40,826 nt of DNA. It comes from an uncultured bacterium (GTDB lineage Bacteria > Verrucomicrobiota > Kiritimatiellia > RFP12 > UBA1067). A program made the translations under genes and the position numbers. Below the pieces are notes generated by a model. The model was not told the origin of the DNA and searched no databases. It was given only the letters and a program-made list of their open reading frames with translations. The DNA is taken from the NCBI GenBank assembly GCA_902776615.1, contig CACYQU010000013.1, positions 1 to 40,826 of the forward strand, in the 5' to 3' direction. Of this stretch, positions 32,420-40,532 are shown piece by piece. Position 1 is the stretch's first letter; every line of letters begins with the position of its first letter.

Positions 32420-33691
32420 ATGTCGCACGATTCAACAGAGCCTCTCGCCGCCCGAATGCGGCCTCAGACTATAGCCGACGTCGTCGGCCAAGAGCATATT
32501 CTTGGGCCTGGAAAACTGTTGAGAAGGGTGATAGAGGCTGATCGGCTGACCAACGTCATTTTCTACGGGCCGCCCGGATGCGGCAAAACCTCGCTTGCGG
32601 AAGTTATCGCCAAAACGACCAAACGCAATTTCGTCAGGCTTTCCGGCGTTCTTTCGGGCGTTGGCGACATTCGCACGATATGCGATCGTGCCCGAAACGA
32701 ACTTGGCGGACAAGGAACGATTCTCTTCATTGACGAGATACACCGGTTCAACAAGTCGCAACAGGATGTTCTTCTGCCTTATGTCGAGGACGGAACGGTA
32801 GTGCTTGTCGGGGCGACGACGCACAATCCCAATTTCTTCATAAACACCCCGCTTACTTCGCGATCGCTCGTATTCGAGCTCAAACCGTTGACTGCGCAAG
32901 CGATTGCGTCGCTTCTTGAAAGGGCTCTTGCCGACAAAGAGAAGGGGTTCGGGAACGTCCCTTCCAGATTTGATGCGAACGCAAAGGAGTTTCTTGCCAC
33001 GATAAGCGACGGCGATGCGCGTCATGCCCTGACGGCGCTTGAAATTGCAATGAAATCGACGCCGCCGAATGCAGATAGTGTCGTTGAGCTTACGCTCGAT
33101 GTGATTCAGGAATGCGTCCAGCGAAGACAGGTGCGTTACGACAAAAAGGAAGACGGCCATTACGACACGATTTCCGCATTCATCAAGTCCATTCGCGGAA
33201 GCGATCCCGACGCCGCCATCTATTGGCTGGGCAAAATGCTGGTTGCAGGCGAGGATCCCCGTTTCATAGCAAGGCGGCTTGTCATAAGCGCGTCCGAGGA
33301 TATCGGCAATGCCGACCCGCGCGGAATCTCTGTTGCCGTGGCGGCCATGCAGGCATGCGAATTCGTCGGTATGCCCGAGTGCGCGCTCAACCTGGCGCAA
33401 GCTACGACGTATCTTGCGTCAGCGCCAAAGTCCAACGCCAGCTGCATGGCGATTTCAGAGGCGATGGCTGATGTCGAAAAAGGTCGTGTGCAGCCTGTTC
33501 CGGAACATTTGAAGAACAAGCACGTCAAGGCAATCGGGTCGAACGAGGTCACAGAATACAAATACCCGCATGCGTTCGCCAACCACTATGTCAAGCAGGA
33601 ATACCTGACTGTTCCCAAGAAATACTACCGTCCGTCAGAAGAGGGCTATGAGGCGACCATCGCCCGGCGACTTGCATCCCTAAAGGCGTAG
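32420..33691 (+). CDS. rarA: Replication-associated recombination ATPase RarA (MgsA)
   Basis: 423 residues. AAA+ clamp-loader-like ATPase that acts at stalled replication forks. MRPQTIADVVGQEHILG opens the domain, Walker A is GPPGCGKT (50-57), Walker B is ILFIDEIHRF (Asp105, Glu106), sensor 1 is GATTHNPNF, and the arginine finger lies in LTSRSLVF. The RarA-specific C-terminal tetramerisation part has YDKKEDGHYDTISAFIKSIRGSDPDAA and ISASEDIGNADP. The ATG at 32420 is 3 bases past the preceding stop. The gene converges with the EamA gene and no clear terminator separates them. Confidence 0.96.
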   Translation: MSHDSTEPLAARMRPQTIADVVGQEHILGPGKLLRRVIEADRLTNVIFYGPPGCGKTSLAEVIAKTTKRNFVRLSGVLSGVGDIRTICDRARNELGGQGTILFIDEIHRFNKSQQDVLLPYVEDGTVVLVGATTHNPNFFINTPLTSRSLVFELKPLTAQAIASLLERALADKEKGFGNVPSRFDANAKEFLATISDGDARHALTALEIAMKSTPPNADSVVELTLDVIQECVQRRQVRYDKKEDGHYDTISAFIKSIRGSDPDAAIYWLGKMLVAGEDPRFIARRLVISASEDIGNADPRGISVAVAAMQACEFVGMPECALNLAQATTYLASAPKSNASCMAISEAMADVEKGRVQPVPEHLKNKHVKAIGSNEVTEYKYPHAFANHYVKQEYLTVPKKYYRPSEEGYEATIARRLASLKA

Positions 33692-33728
33692 TTTACATAA
33701 CGCCGATTGTGCGAAGTATGGGTTTGGG

Positions 33729-34646
33729 TCAGCGGCCGATGCGCGAAAGCTTCGGCAGATACTGGTAAACTTGCGAAAGAAGAACCGTCGCGAACATTAT
33801 AGTGCAACCGACAAATTGACGCGGTGTAAGCACATCTCCCAGTATAAGATATCCGCAAATCGCGCCGATCGCGCTTTCAAGGGACATTATAATTGCAGCC
33901 AACGCAGGCGGCGTGCGTACTTGCCCTAGATTCTGGCACGTATAGGCGATTCCGCTTGAAAGAATACCCACGTAAAGAAGCGGCCATATTGCTGCGGTGA
34001 GGTGTTCGCTAGTGTAGTATGCCCGTTCGGAGGCCATGAAAATAAACGGCAGTCCAAATAAAGCCCCTGCGAGTTGTTGAACGCATGAAAATGCAACGAC
34101 ATCGGTTCCTGGCGCGAATCGATCGACGCAAAGCACTTGAACGGCAAAAAGCGCCGCGCAGAGAAGGGTCCAAGCCTCGCCGCGGCCTAACGACACCCCT
34201 TCCGAATCTGCACTTATGCATATAAAGTACGAGCCGATTATGGCACAAACAACCCATATCCACACAACAGGACGCGCGACTCGTCCCACGAAAATCCCAA
34301 AAACCGGAATCAGCAGCATGTAGTTGGTCGTGAGAAACGCAGATACTCCAGGCGTTGTATAGGCGATGCCAATCTGCTGCGCCAAAGAAGCGAGAAAAAG
34401 TGCAGCGCCACACATCAATCCGCCGAAGAACGCCCTTCTCGAAAAAGACCGCTTGGCCCCTTCCGGGATGCCTGCGCGGCCAAAGAACCTCAGCCTCAGC
34501 CTGAAGCATCCGTACAAAAATACCGCCGCAATCAGATTGCGCAGAAAGGTCAGCGCAAAAGGACCAAGGTGGTTGCCGCCGAGCTTCTGGGCCACGAATG
34601 CACTACCCCACAGTGTAGCGGCGATAAATAGAAGCAGAGGACCCAT
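33729..34646 (-). CDS. EamA-family (DMT) transporter
   Basis: 305 residues and about ten membrane helices in two EamA repeats; the first opens LLLFIAATLWGSAFVAQKLG, and the second ends SLESAIGAICGYLILGDVLTPRQFVG, a family-typical helix-loop. Members export amino acids, nucleobases or other metabolites across the inner membrane; substrate unknown. It is last in the minus-strand operon, 9 bases after the ABC permease. Confidence 0.9.
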   Translation of the reverse strand: MGPLLLFIAATLWGSAFVAQKLGGNHLGPFALTFLRNLIAAVFLYGCFRLRLRFFGRAGIPEGAKRSFSRRAFFGGLMCGAALFLASLAQQIGIAYTTPGVSAFLTTNYMLLIPVFGIFVGRVARPVVWIWVVCAIIGSYFICISADSEGVSLGRGEAWTLLCAALFAVQVLCVDRFAPGTDVVAFSCVQQLAGALFGLPFIFMASERAYYTSEHLTAAIWPLLYVGILSSGIAYTCQNLGQVRTPPALAAIIMSLESAIGAICGYLILGDVLTPRQFVGCTIMFATVLLSQVYQYLPKLSRIGR

Positions 34647-34655
34647 CTATGAAAT

Positions 34656-35306
34656 CTAGTTGTAGTACGAGAAACGTTTTTCGAGACGTTCCATTCCGAA
34701 TGCTACGATATAATTGAATATATAGTAGAAGACACCTGCCGCAATCAAAGGCGTCATGCTCGTATGCGCGGATGAGAGCTGCTTGGCGATGGTGAACATT
34801 TCGGTTACGGCGATCGTGAACGCAAGCGAAGTATCCTTGACAAGCGTAATGACCTCGTTGCCTACTGCCGGAATAACACGTTTGATCGTCTGCGGAAGGA
34901 TTATCCTGAAGAAGGTCTGCGCCCTTCCCATTCCCAAGGCTTTCGCGGCTTCGTGCTGACCTTTGTCTATTGACAGTATGCCGCCACGGTATATCTCGGC
35001 GAAGTATGCCGCATAGTTGAATCCAAAGGCAAGCACTGTGGCCAGAAGCCGCGGATACCGCGAAAGCGGCATCTCAAAGAATATGTATGGAGCAAAGTAG
35101 ACGAAGATTATCTGAAGCATTAGCGGCGTTCCGCGCACTATGGAAATGTAGATTCTGAACAATGCCGAAACGAGTCTGTTCTGCGACATGCGGCCGAGAG
35201 CTATGGGAAAACCCAGCGGCAACGCCAGCAGAAGCGTGAAAACGAAGATCTCCGCCGAGACGGCAAGTCCCGACAGGAGATCCGCTATCATGCTCCAGAA
35301 TGTCAT
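34656..35306 (-). CDS. Amino-acid-type ABC transporter permease (HisM/GlnP family)
   Basis: 216 residues, about five helices, and the cytoplasmic EAA loop GQHEAAKALGMGRAQTFFRIILPQ that docks the ATPase. Polar amino acid (PAAT) type by similarity; exact solute unknown. It starts directly after the binding-protein stop with no gap. The ATP-binding subunit that normally completes this module is not in the cluster and must be supplied from elsewhere. Confidence 0.93.
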   Translation of the reverse strand: MTFWSMIADLLSGLAVSAEIFVFTLLLALPLGFPIALGRMSQNRLVSALFRIYISIVRGTPLMLQIIFVYFAPYIFFEMPLSRYPRLLATVLAFGFNYAAYFAEIYRGGILSIDKGQHEAAKALGMGRAQTFFRIILPQTIKRVIPAVGNEVITLVKDTSLAFTIAVTEMFTIAKQLSSAHTSMTPLIAAGVFYYIFNYIVAFGMERLEKRFSYYN

Positions 35307-36077
35307 TTACTTGATGAGCAGCGAAGCAGGCTCTATTCCGTATTTCTCGGCGAGCTTTGCCATCGTTCCCTCGGCGGCGACTTCGCGCAATGCCGCCTCG
35401 ACTTCGTCGCGCAGGGCTTCATTCCCCTTCTTGAACCCGATTCCGTACGTTTCGCTCATGACGATTTCGGGCAGCAGCACGAACCTGCCGGGCATATCGG
35501 CCATCTTGCGCTTGGCGACGCCAACATCAAGCGCAACTGCATCGACTGCGCCTGCGTTGAGTTCGTTGACCGCCTGATTGTAGTTCGGCTCGACGACGAG
35601 ACTCTTGAACGTCGCACCGAGGGCGGCTTTGTCGCCTCCGGAGGAAAGCGCCTTCTGCACGGGCGTATCGGTCTGCACGCCGACGGTTTTGCCGGCGAGA
35701 TCGGCGAGCGTTTTGATCGGCGAATCCGCTTTCACCATGACGACCTGCGAGTTGTCGACATAAGGAGAACTGAAGGTATAGGCATTCTCGCGCCCCTGAA
35801 TCGTAAAACCGTTCCAGATGCAGTCGATCGAGCCGGAATTGAGCTCCATGTCCTTGGAATCCCAGTTGATGGGATTCGCGACGAACGTCCACCCCTTCTT
35901 CTCGCATACCGCTCGCGCGAGGTCGAGGTCGAAACCTTTGTACTCGTTGCCTTCTTTGAATCCGTATGGCGGGAAATCGGCGTCGAATCCGACCACGAAC
36001 TTCTTCGCGCCGTCATCGGCCTTTTCGCAACCGAGAATCGCCGCGACTGCGGCGAGAACAATCATAAGCTTCTTCAT
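35307..36077 (-). CDS. Family 3 solute-binding lipoprotein (amino-acid type)
   Basis: 256 residues. Lipoprotein signal with lipobox AAILGC (Cys17). FVVGFDADFPPYGFKEGNEYKGFDLDLARAV is the classic opening of family 3 binding proteins, followed by WDGIWNGF-like and VGVQTDTP stretches. The carboxylate-binding pattern suggests amino acids or similar. The ATG at 36077 overlaps the preceding phosphoribosyltransferase stop by 4 bases (ATGA), and the permease follows at once. Confidence 0.93.
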   Translation of the reverse strand: MKKLMIVLAAVAAILGCEKADDGAKKFVVGFDADFPPYGFKEGNEYKGFDLDLARAVCEKKGWTFVANPINWDSKDMELNSGSIDCIWNGFTIQGRENAYTFSSPYVDNSQVVMVKADSPIKTLADLAGKTVGVQTDTPVQKALSSGGDKAALGATFKSLVVEPNYNQAVNELNAGAVDAVALDVGVAKRKMADMPGRFVLLPEIVMSETYGIGFKKGNEALRDEVEAALREVAAEGTMAKLAEKYGIEPASLLIK

Positions 36078-36631
36078 TTGTTGGCTTCCTTGATTAGAGC
36101 GGCCAGCGCGGGGTCTTTCTCGATTACCTCCGCCTCGCTGAGCCCCTCGATTTCATGCGGGAAAACTATCCAGTCCAAACCGACATCCCGTACATAGTAG
36201 TCGGGTTTCATGTTGGTCGTGTTCTTTTTTGGCTTCCAGTAGACGCACGCCATGCGCATTTCCGCGCCTGCGGCGTCGATACGTTCCTTCACGGCGGCGG
36301 CTGTCTTGCCTGTGTCAAACACGTCGTCCACCACAAGCACCTTGTCGCCCGGTCTCAGCATTCCGAAGACGATCTCGCCGTGAGTGAATACGACGCCGCC
36401 TTTGTTCTCGCCGATACCCGTATAGCTTACCGACTTGAGCGGTATGTGCTGCACGTTCCAGCCCGTGACCTTGAAAAACTCGTGGACGGAGATCCCCACC
36501 GGGGCGCCTCCGCGCCAAAGAGCTATCAGGATGTCCGGCTTCCAGCCGGACATCCTGACCGCCGCAGCAAGTTTCCACGTGTCTGCGTGGTACTCGTTTG
36601 CGGATAGATAATGCTTGTCGTTGAGCGCCAT
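36074..36631 (-). CDS. Phosphoribosyltransferase, COG2236 type (hypoxanthine-like)
   Basis: 185 residues. The PRPP-binding loop VLVVDDVFDTGKT is at 98-110, with PDILIALWRGGAPVG upstream, as in the COG2236 group annotated as hypoxanthine or xanthine phosphoribosyltransferases. It would convert a free purine and PRPP to the nucleotide in the cytosol. The C-terminus (YWKPKKNTTNMKPDYYV, WIVFPHE) is family-typical. The start overlaps the outer-membrane protein stop by one base (TAATG). With apt and the NCS2 permease it supports a nucleobase-salvage cluster. Confidence 0.88.
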   Translation of the reverse strand: MALNDKHYLSANEYHADTWKLAAAVRMSGWKPDILIALWRGGAPVGISVHEFFKVTGWNVQHIPLKSVSYTGIGENKGGVVFTHGEIVFGMLRPGDKVLVVDDVFDTGKTAAAVKERIDAAGAEMRMACVYWKPKKNTTNMKPDYYVRDVGLDWIVFPHEIEGLSEAEVIEKDPALAALIKEANK

Positions 36632-37509
36632 TAGAAGTTGAACGTCACGCCGACGCCACCCCAGACGAAATCCTTGGCATCGCCATAGTCCGCGCCGTGC
36701 AGATCGTGGTCGATGTTGTGGCGAAGATCGTCATCGACGACCGAGCAGTAGGCGACCTTCGCGAAGAGGCCGAAGTTGTCGGTGATGCGATAGTTGGCAT
36801 CAAGCTCGAACTTGACCGTCGCGAAGCCGGAACCGTCCCTGTACGCGCCGAAGCCGGTGGGGAAGCACCAGTTGTAGCGGTGGCTGCGCCAGACCGCAAC
36901 GACCATGGGCGTGAGCGTGAAGTTGTCGTACAGCTCGAACGCGCGCTTGGCGCCGAACTGCAGAAGCGTCGCGTGCGACTCGTGGTACTCGTGGACGATG
37001 TCGATGAACGGCGTGATGTAGGGGTTCACGAGCGCGAGGCTGTGATTCCAGTCCATCGTGGTGTTGGTCTTGCCGTAGGTCGGGTGATCCTGATACTCGT
37101 GGTGGGGATAGTAGTACCACACGAAAGAGGTGCGATAATCGAGACCCCACGTATTGTCGTCGTCAAACCAGAACGTCTTGCCCCAGTGGATGTTGGGATC
37201 GAACTCGTTGAAGAAACGCCCGTAGCTCTGATGACGCTGGCTGGTGAGGTCGGAGTTGAACCAGAGGCCAACACCGAGATACCCGAGATCGAAATCGCTG
37301 AACTTGAGGTTCAGGTTGCCCTCGAGGTAGGTCTGCCAGGTCGGCTCGGAGTTGACGAGCGAACCGTAGAGCTGATAGCCGGAGTAAACGCCCGTGTTGC
37401 CGAAGCCCCAGAAGAGAGGCGCGTCGGTGGATTCGGTCGTTTCGACGGGTTCGTCTGCAAAAGCGCAGAGCGACGCCGTCGCGCAAAGTGCAACCATTAG
37501 TTTTTTCAT
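36631..37509 (-). CDS. Outer-membrane beta-barrel protein
   Basis: 292 residues. Signal peptide 1-18 (ending CAFA), an acidic/Thr-rich stretch, then alternating aromatic/polar strands and a terminal Phe (GVGVTFNF), the C-terminal signature recognised by the BAM machinery. The strand count looks like about 12. The family is not named; similar hydrophobic barrels are common in PVC genomes. It is co-transcribed with the phosphoribosyltransferase and the ABC components, so it may be the outer-membrane entry point for the same solute. A ribosome site AAGGA precedes the ATG. Confidence 0.8.
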   Translation of the reverse strand: MKKLMVALCATASLCAFADEPVETTESTDAPLFWGFGNTGVYSGYQLYGSLVNSEPTWQTYLEGNLNLKFSDFDLGYLGVGLWFNSDLTSQRHQSYGRFFNEFDPNIHWGKTFWFDDDNTWGLDYRTSFVWYYYPHHEYQDHPTYGKTNTTMDWNHSLALVNPYITPFIDIVHEYHESHATLLQFGAKRAFELYDNFTLTPMVVAVWRSHRYNWCFPTGFGAYRDGSGFATVKFELDANYRITDNFGLFAKVAYCSVVDDDLRHNIDHDLHGADYGDAKDFVWGGVGVTFNF

Positions 37510-37574
37510 GGTCTAGTCCTTATTTTTGTTTTGGGTTGTTGTTGTGTGTGTCCTTAACGTTCCAAGTGGAAGTC

Positions 37575-37583
37575 AGTATATCA
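37575..37583 (-). promoter_or_regulatory. Extended -10-like promoter (TGATATACT) of the outer-membrane protein operon
   Basis: TGATATACT is one base off TGnTATAAT in the hexamer. It overlaps the apt stop codon, as the nnrD promoter overlaps its upstream stop. It predicts a leader of about 59 bases that is unusually rich in A and C and poor in structure. Confidence 0.45.
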
Positions 37584-38111
37584 TTTTCCGGGGTACTTTA
37601 CAAGTGAGACGACATCGTACTTCGCCAGCTTCCCCTTCACGGCGCCAAAGCCTTCAAGCTCTATGGGGAAGACCATCTTGACGACCTTTCCGCCGAGGCG
37701 CTCGATGAGCTTCGCGCCGGCGAGAGCCGTACCGCCCGTGGCGAGAAGGTCATCGACAAGCACCACCCTGTCGCCTTCCGAAAGCGCGTCCTTGTGCATG
37801 TGCACCGTCGCTCTACCGTACTCAAGCTCGTAATCTTCGCTTATCGTCTCGCGCGGCAACTTGCCGGGCTTGCGGATCGGCACGAACGCGCAGCGCAGCC
37901 GGTCGGCCAGCGCCGCGCCGAAGATGAATCCGCGCGATTCGGGCGCGGCGACCTTGTCGACGCGCACCCCGGCGAGGGCGCGTTCCATCTCGATCATCGC
38001 GAGGCGAAAGCCCTCGCCCGAATCGAGTATGCCCGTCACATCGCGGAAGAGGACGCCCGGCTTGGGGAAATCGGGAACGGCCCTCACATACTTCTCAAGA
38101 AGACATTCCAT
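37581..38111 (-). CDS. apt: Adenine phosphoribosyltransferase
   Basis: Salvages adenine to AMP with PRPP. 176 residues: FPKPGVLFRDVTGIL, PESRGFIFGAALA, RKPGKLP and the PRPP loop VVLVDDLLATGGT (116-128) are diagnostic. AAGGAG lies just before the ATG at 38111. It follows the NCS2 permease by 10 bases, so uptake and salvage are co-expressed. Confidence 0.97.
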   Translation of the reverse strand: MECLLEKYVRAVPDFPKPGVLFRDVTGILDSGEGFRLAMIEMERALAGVRVDKVAAPESRGFIFGAALADRLRCAFVPIRKPGKLPRETISEDYELEYGRATVHMHKDALSEGDRVVLVDDLLATGGTALAGAKLIERLGGKVVKMVFPIELEGFGAVKGKLAKYDVVSLVKYPGK

Positions 38112-38121
38112 GGATCGCTCC

Positions 38122-39762
38122 TTATTTGTTCTTCACGCCGCCGAAACGGTCCGCGTCTTTGATGGTTGGCGCATCCTCGGAGAATGTGAAGTCCTTGCCC
38201 GGCAGAACCGCGTTGAGCACGATGCCCATCAACGCGCCCACGGCCAGGCCGGAAAGCGAGATGTTGACAGAGCCGACCGAAAACGCAATCGCGCCTCCCT
38301 TGGAGAAGGAAATGCCCAGCGTGAGCACAAGGATGAGCGCCGTGATGAGCATGTTGCGGCTCTTGCCGAGATCGACCTGGCTCTCTACGAGGTTGCGAAC
38401 GCCGACCGCAGAAATCATTCCGTACAGGATGAACGACACGCCGCCGATTGTCGCGGCCGGAATAGTGCCGATGAACGCGGAGAACTTGGGACAGAACGAA
38501 ACGAGAATCGCCAGGCAAGCCGCAATGCGAATCACCCGCGGATCGTACACCTTCGAAAGCGACAGCACGCCCGTGTTCTCGCCGTACGTCGTGTTCGCGG
38601 GCGCTCCGCAGAGGGAGGCCAGCATCGTGGCAAGTCCGTCGCCGAGCATCGTGCGATGCAGGCCGGGCTTCTCGAAGAAGTTGCGCCCGACGGTCGACGA
38701 AATCGCCGACACGTCGCCGACATGCTCCATGATCGTGGCGAACGCCAGCGGGAACACGATGAGTATCGCGCTCATGATCCGCCCGAAATCGGGATGCGCC
38801 AAAAGCGGGAAAACCGTATTTTCCATCTTTACCGGAAGCCCGATCCATGCGGCATTGGCGACGGCGGTATAGTCGATGGAATCGCACCATCCGAACTTGC
38901 CGAAGATCACGGCCACTGCATACGAGAAGATTACACCCATCAGAATCGGGATGATCTTCAGCATCCCGCGGCCGAAGATGGAAAACGCTATCACCGTAAC
39001 GATCGCGACAAGCGCGACCGGCCAGTTGGTCGTGCAGCTGTTTACGGCGACAGGGGCCAGCACAAGACCGATTCCGATGATGATCGGCCCCGTAACCACC
39101 GGCGGGAAGAACTTCATCACCGCCTTTACGCCGCATACTTTCACGAACCACGAAACGATGAAGTACAGCAGCGCCGACGATGCGACGCCGAGACATGCGT
39201 ACTGAAGCATCGTTTCCTTCGAGCAGTCGGCGAAATGCCCCGTGCCTGCCATGCCCGCGAGAGCAAAGTATCCGGCGAGATAGGCAAAGCTCGAACCGAG
39301 AAATGCCGGCACCATACCCTTCGTAACAAGGTGGAAAAGCAGCGTTCCGACACCGGCCCAGAGAAGCGTCGCGCTCGGGCTCAGCCCGGTGAGGATTGGC
39401 ACGAGAATCGTCGCGCCGAACATTGCGAACATATGCTGCACGCCAAGAACGGCCATCTTCGGCATGCCGAGCGTGCGGGCATCGTATATCGCGTCGCTCG
39501 CCTGCAGTTTTTCGCGCAACGCGGCGATCCGCGATGCAAGCGCGGCAGATTCGTCGTCGGTAACTACCCCGTCGGCAGCGATGTCCTTGAGGAGGGCCTC
39601 GAGTTTCGCAAGGTCGTCGTCCTTGTCGGCAAAGGGATGCACAAGGCCGATCAATGCCTTGGTCTCGTCTATATCTGCTTTGCCATCTGCGAACGTGAAT
39701 TTCTCCGCAGCCGTAACAAGCTGCGAGAGCGTCCATTTGGTCGCCGTTTTGATTTCTGCCAT
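38122..39762 (-). CDS. NCS2 uracil/xanthine permease with extra N-terminal domain
   Basis: 546 residues. From about residue 100 the chain is a normal NCS2 (UraA-like) symporter of some twelve to fourteen segments, starting GVQHMFAMFGATILVPILTG and containing the NAT-type EHVGD motif and GAPANTTYGENTGV. The first 98 residues are extra: a soluble helical region with two copies of an ADG-x(5)-E pattern (Asp26/Glu33 and Asp64/Glu71) that resembles TerB-like acidic helical domains. NCS2 proteins normally have only about 15-25 residues before the first helix. The solute is a nucleobase; apt next door favours purine, but the sequence is closer by eye to uracil carriers. AAGGAG precedes the ATG. Confidence 0.92.
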   Translation of the reverse strand: MAEIKTATKWTLSQLVTAAEKFTFADGKADIDETKALIGLVHPFADKDDDLAKLEALLKDIAADGVVTDDESAALASRIAALREKLQASDAIYDARTLGMPKMAVLGVQHMFAMFGATILVPILTGLSPSATLLWAGVGTLLFHLVTKGMVPAFLGSSFAYLAGYFALAGMAGTGHFADCSKETMLQYACLGVASSALLYFIVSWFVKVCGVKAVMKFFPPVVTGPIIIGIGLVLAPVAVNSCTTNWPVALVAIVTVIAFSIFGRGMLKIIPILMGVIFSYAVAVIFGKFGWCDSIDYTAVANAAWIGLPVKMENTVFPLLAHPDFGRIMSAILIVFPLAFATIMEHVGDVSAISSTVGRNFFEKPGLHRTMLGDGLATMLASLCGAPANTTYGENTGVLSLSKVYDPRVIRIAACLAILVSFCPKFSAFIGTIPAATIGGVSFILYGMISAVGVRNLVESQVDLGKSRNMLITALILVLTLGISFSKGGAIAFSVGSVNISLSGLAVGALMGIVLNAVLPGKDFTFSEDAPTIKDADRFGGVKNK

Positions 39763-39800
39763 TTCAGCTCTCCTTAAAGTCTGTTTGGGTTGATTCGACT

Positions 39801-39809
39801 ATTATACCA
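39801..39809 (-). promoter_or_regulatory. Extended -10 promoter (TGGTATAAT) of the NCS2-apt operon
   Basis: Exact copy of the recurring box on the minus strand. It predicts a leader of about 32 bases with AAGGAG ahead of the ATG at 39762. Confidence 0.7.
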
Positions 39810-39895
39810 TATTCACTCTCCGCCTTGCAATCACAAGCCCCCTTCCACATCATCCATGGTAATCACGAGGGACAGTTCCTGTTGTTTCCAAAACG

Positions 39896-39947
39896 CTATA
39901 ATTGCACATTTTCGATTTTGGCTAAAAAGCCATTTTGTGCAGTTATA
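39896..39947. repeat. Outer inverted repeat and hairpin left of the array
   Basis: CTATAATTGCACA and TGTGCAGTTATAG form 13-base arms with one mismatch around an inner GGCT-AAAA-AGCC hairpin. ATAATTGCA recurs inverted at 40417-40425 (TGCAATTAT), on the other side of the array, so it may be an outer end of the same element. Confidence 0.55.
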
Positions 39948-39962
39948 GAGATTTCAAGGAGG

Positions 39963-40000
39963 CCAGTCCCCAGTTCCCAACAGGGGCCTGTCCCCAGTTT
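39963..40000 (+). repeat. Left end inverted repeat of the array element
   Basis: Contains GGGGCCTGTCCCCAGT (39983-39998), the exact reverse complement of 40263-40278. The similarity extends imperfectly over about 35 bases. Confidence 0.75.
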
Positions 40001-40040
40001 CACGAGAGCCTACCCCCGAGTAGCCCGCCCCCTCAGAAGA

Positions 40041-40247
40041 CAAACCCTATATAGACTTTGGGGTAAACCCTATATAGGGTTTATGGTAAAGTCTATATAG
40101 GGTTTATGGTAAAGTCTATATAGGGTTTTTAGTAAATCCTATATAAGGTTTTTAGTAAATCCTATATAGGGTTATGATTAAAGTCTATATAGGGTTTGTG
40201 GTAAAACCTATATAGGGTTTGGGGTAAAGCCTATATAGGGTTTAGGT
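40041..40247 (+). repeat. Nine contiguous 23-bp units with a palindromic CTATATAG core
   Basis: Units of exactly 23 bases start at 40041, 40064, 40087, 40110, 40133, 40156, 40179, 40202 and 40225. The best unit holds the perfect 18-base palindrome AAACCCTATATAGGGTTT. The right arm AGGGTTT is nearly constant while the left arm varies (AAAGTC, AAATCC, AAAACC, AAAGCC). The first unit has the arms swapped relative to units 2, 3 and 6. There are no spacers, so it is not a CRISPR. Confidence 0.95.
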
Positions 40248-40260
40248 TTTACCCCCGCCC

Positions 40261-40296
40261 ACACTGGGGACAGGCCCCCTTGAAACTGGGGACAGT
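40261..40296 (-). repeat. Right end inverted repeat of the array element
   Basis: ACTGGGGACAGGCCCC (40263-40278) followed by TTGAAACTGGGGACAG mirrors the left end at 39963-40000 in inverted orientation. Confidence 0.75.
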
Positions 40297-40405
40297 CATT
40301 CCTAAAATGGGGGACTGTCCCCGCTTTTAAGACCCAATTCAGCGCCTGAGAAGCCGTTCGTTGCCTCAAATACGGCCTATCATACACGGCACGAAAGCGT
40401 AAAAG

Positions 40406-40420
40406 TGCAATATATTTGCA
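40406..40420. repeat. TGCAA-TATAT-TTGCA inverted repeat
   Basis: Perfect 5-base arms around TATAT, overlapping the TGCAATTAT that mirrors the left outer repeat. Purpose unknown. Confidence 0.4.
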
Positions 40421-40532
40421 ATTATGATGAGTTATCGCCCTAAAAGCGGGCTAAGCCAGGGCGGGTTAGCAAAATCAGGCGGGGACAGTCCCTCTTTTGC
40501 CTTTGGAAGACTTTGAACCCTCCTTATTACGG

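Larger units (their letters stand above)
39868..40492. repeat. Gene-free 770-base region with scattered GGGAC/GTCCC repeats
   Basis: 39763-40532 holds no credible gene. Repeats of the type GGGGACAG/CTGTCCCC occur at about 39868, 39965, 39988, 40266, 40286, 40310 (the palindrome GGGGACTGTCCCC) and 40481, on both strands. Such motifs are often mobilised by RAYT transposases (REP-like elements), but no transposase is in the window. Confidence 0.7.

Noticed and set aside
39825-40100. Small plus-strand ORF in the repeat island
   Set aside because: It runs through the repeats and has no ribosome site or coding-like composition.
40041-40247. CRISPR array
   Set aside because: Units are contiguous 23-bp copies with no unique spacers and no cas genes nearby.
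40442-40470. GCTAA/TTAGC hairpin as terminator of the right-edge gene
   Set aside because: Only five pairs with an 11-base loop and a weak T-run; too poor to call.
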